Assembly (NCBI GenBank): GCA_024654105.1
Contig: JANLID010000407.1
Span: 1 to 5,708, forward strand
DNA from: Gallionella sp.
GTDB taxonomy: Bacteria > Pseudomonadota > Gammaproteobacteria > Burkholderiales > Gallionellaceae
DNA: 5,708 bases
Reading direction: 5' to 3'
Part shown: in pieces, positions 5,382-5,708 of the stretch
How positions within the stretch are numbered: position 1 is the stretch's first letter
Layout: every line of letters starts with the position of its first letter
Position numbers and translations under genes: made by a program
Notes under the pieces: model-generated
The model's input: the letters and a program-made list of their open reading frames with translations, nothing else
The model's database searches: none
Told to the model about the DNA's origin: nothing

Positions 5382-5708
5382 GCGGTCGGTATTTTGATTT
5401 ACCGTCTGTTGCGCTAGCGATTTAATATCGACAATCTCGGCTGAAGGTTTGACGCCCATGCACTTGAGCAGGTGATCGGTGATTTTCTGCATGGGTATAC
5501 GCAGCCGTTCCGCATCGATGATGATGTACCCAGCCGTAACATCGTTGCTCGTCTTGTGATTCAAAAGACGTTTCAAAGCGTAGGCTGAAATATCCAGACT
5601 CTCGGCAAGGGTGATGAAGGTGCGCCGCAGATCATGGATCGTGAATTTAACTCCCGATTCCTCAGTAACCTTGTCCATTTGCTTGCGTTGTTCAACGATT
5701 CGACCGAC
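5355..5708 (-). CDS. Tyrosine recombinase (integrase), C-terminal part
   Basis: This gene enters from the right edge with no start in the window; 117 C-terminal residues are visible. It belongs to the phage-type tyrosine recombinases that integrate and excise DNA at attachment sites, often in tRNA genes. Visible catalytic elements are HDLRRTF (box II H at 5634-5636 and its R three residues later), the second His in LLNHKTSND, and the nucleophilic Tyr in TAGYI (5526-5528), ten residues after that His as expected. The first catalytic Arg and the N-terminal DNA-binding domains lie outside. LNH replaces the more usual LGH, which is tolerated in the family. The tail after the Tyr is about 56 residues and ends ISELR. 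It is transcribed towards the tRNA and abuts the toxin frame, so the toxin-antitoxin pair may be expressed together with it. The frame is intact within the window. Confidence 0.92.
   Translation of the reverse strand, partial: VGRIVEQRKQMDKVTEESGVKFTIHDLRRTFITLAESLDISAYALKRLLNHKTSNDVTAGYIIIDAERLRIPMQKITDHLLKCMGVKPSAEIVDIKSLAQQTVNQNTDRLPFISELR

Larger units (their letters stand above)
4394..5708. mobile_element. One end of a tRNA-integrated element, partial
   Basis: From the end of the tRNA to the window edge the gene content changes from core operon to accessory genes. These are a tyrosine recombinase, a toxin-antitoxin pair and a decayed small ORF, all on the - strand. The element continues beyond 5708. 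The inner limit at about 4394 assumes that integration used the tRNA 3' end; the terminator at 4402-4429 could belong either to the chromosome or to the element. No structural phage, conjugation or transposase genes are visible here, so the element class (prophage, integrative element or genomic island) cannot be told. Confidence 0.6.

Noticed and set aside
1..5708. CRISPR array, rRNA, transposase or restriction-type defence genes
   Set aside because: I found no regularly spaced repeats beyond the two short TGGGGCACT copies, no rRNA sequence and no such protein motifs.

Overview
The window carries a conserved chromosomal block followed by one end of a probable integrated mobile element. Gene order and protein sequences point to a betaproteobacterium of moderate GC content. 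A GatB/YqeY-domain gene, dnaG and rpoD lie in that order on the + strand, a variant of the macromolecular-synthesis operon (rpsU, the usual upstream member, would be outside the window). Nothing in the sequence fixes the genus; Nitrosomonadales-like relatives are only a guess.

Region 1 (1-4310) is core chromosome: a YqeY-like protein (47-493), the replication primase DnaG with a TTG start (556-2292), and the primary sigma factor RpoD (2379-4310). RpoD has its own perfect TATAAT box in the dnaG-rpoD gap. DnaG makes the RNA primers for replication and RpoD directs housekeeping transcription, so the block links replication and transcription; the YqeY member may concern tRNA metabolism, but its role is not known.

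Region 2 (4317-4429) is a tRNA gene with a CAU anticodon. It starts six bases after the rpoD stop codon, encodes its CCA end, and is followed by a strong intrinsic terminator with a GCGA tetraloop. Its anticodon arm and variable loop look more like the lysidine-modified minor isoleucine tRNA than elongator tRNA-Met, but the identity is not settled.

Region 3 (about 4394-5708, all genes on the - strand and pointing back at the tRNA) looks like the end of an integrated element. It holds the C-terminal catalytic part of a tyrosine recombinase (cut by the window edge), then a HigB/Gp49-type toxin and a HigA/XRE-type antitoxin joined by an ATGA overlap, then a small unknown gene apparently broken by a one-base frameshift. 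Two TGGGGCACT repeats 11 bp apart lie just beyond the terminator, and an inverted GGGGCACT copy follows the antitoxin stop codon; these could be recombinase or accessory-factor binding sites. The toxin frame is open upstream of its first usual start codon and there encodes a family-like N-terminus, but the expected start position reads ATA.

I see no clearly new multi-gene system. The most interesting part is the int-higB-higA-orf cluster between a tRNA target and the rest of the element: its missing toxin start codon, its repeats and its decayed small ORF.
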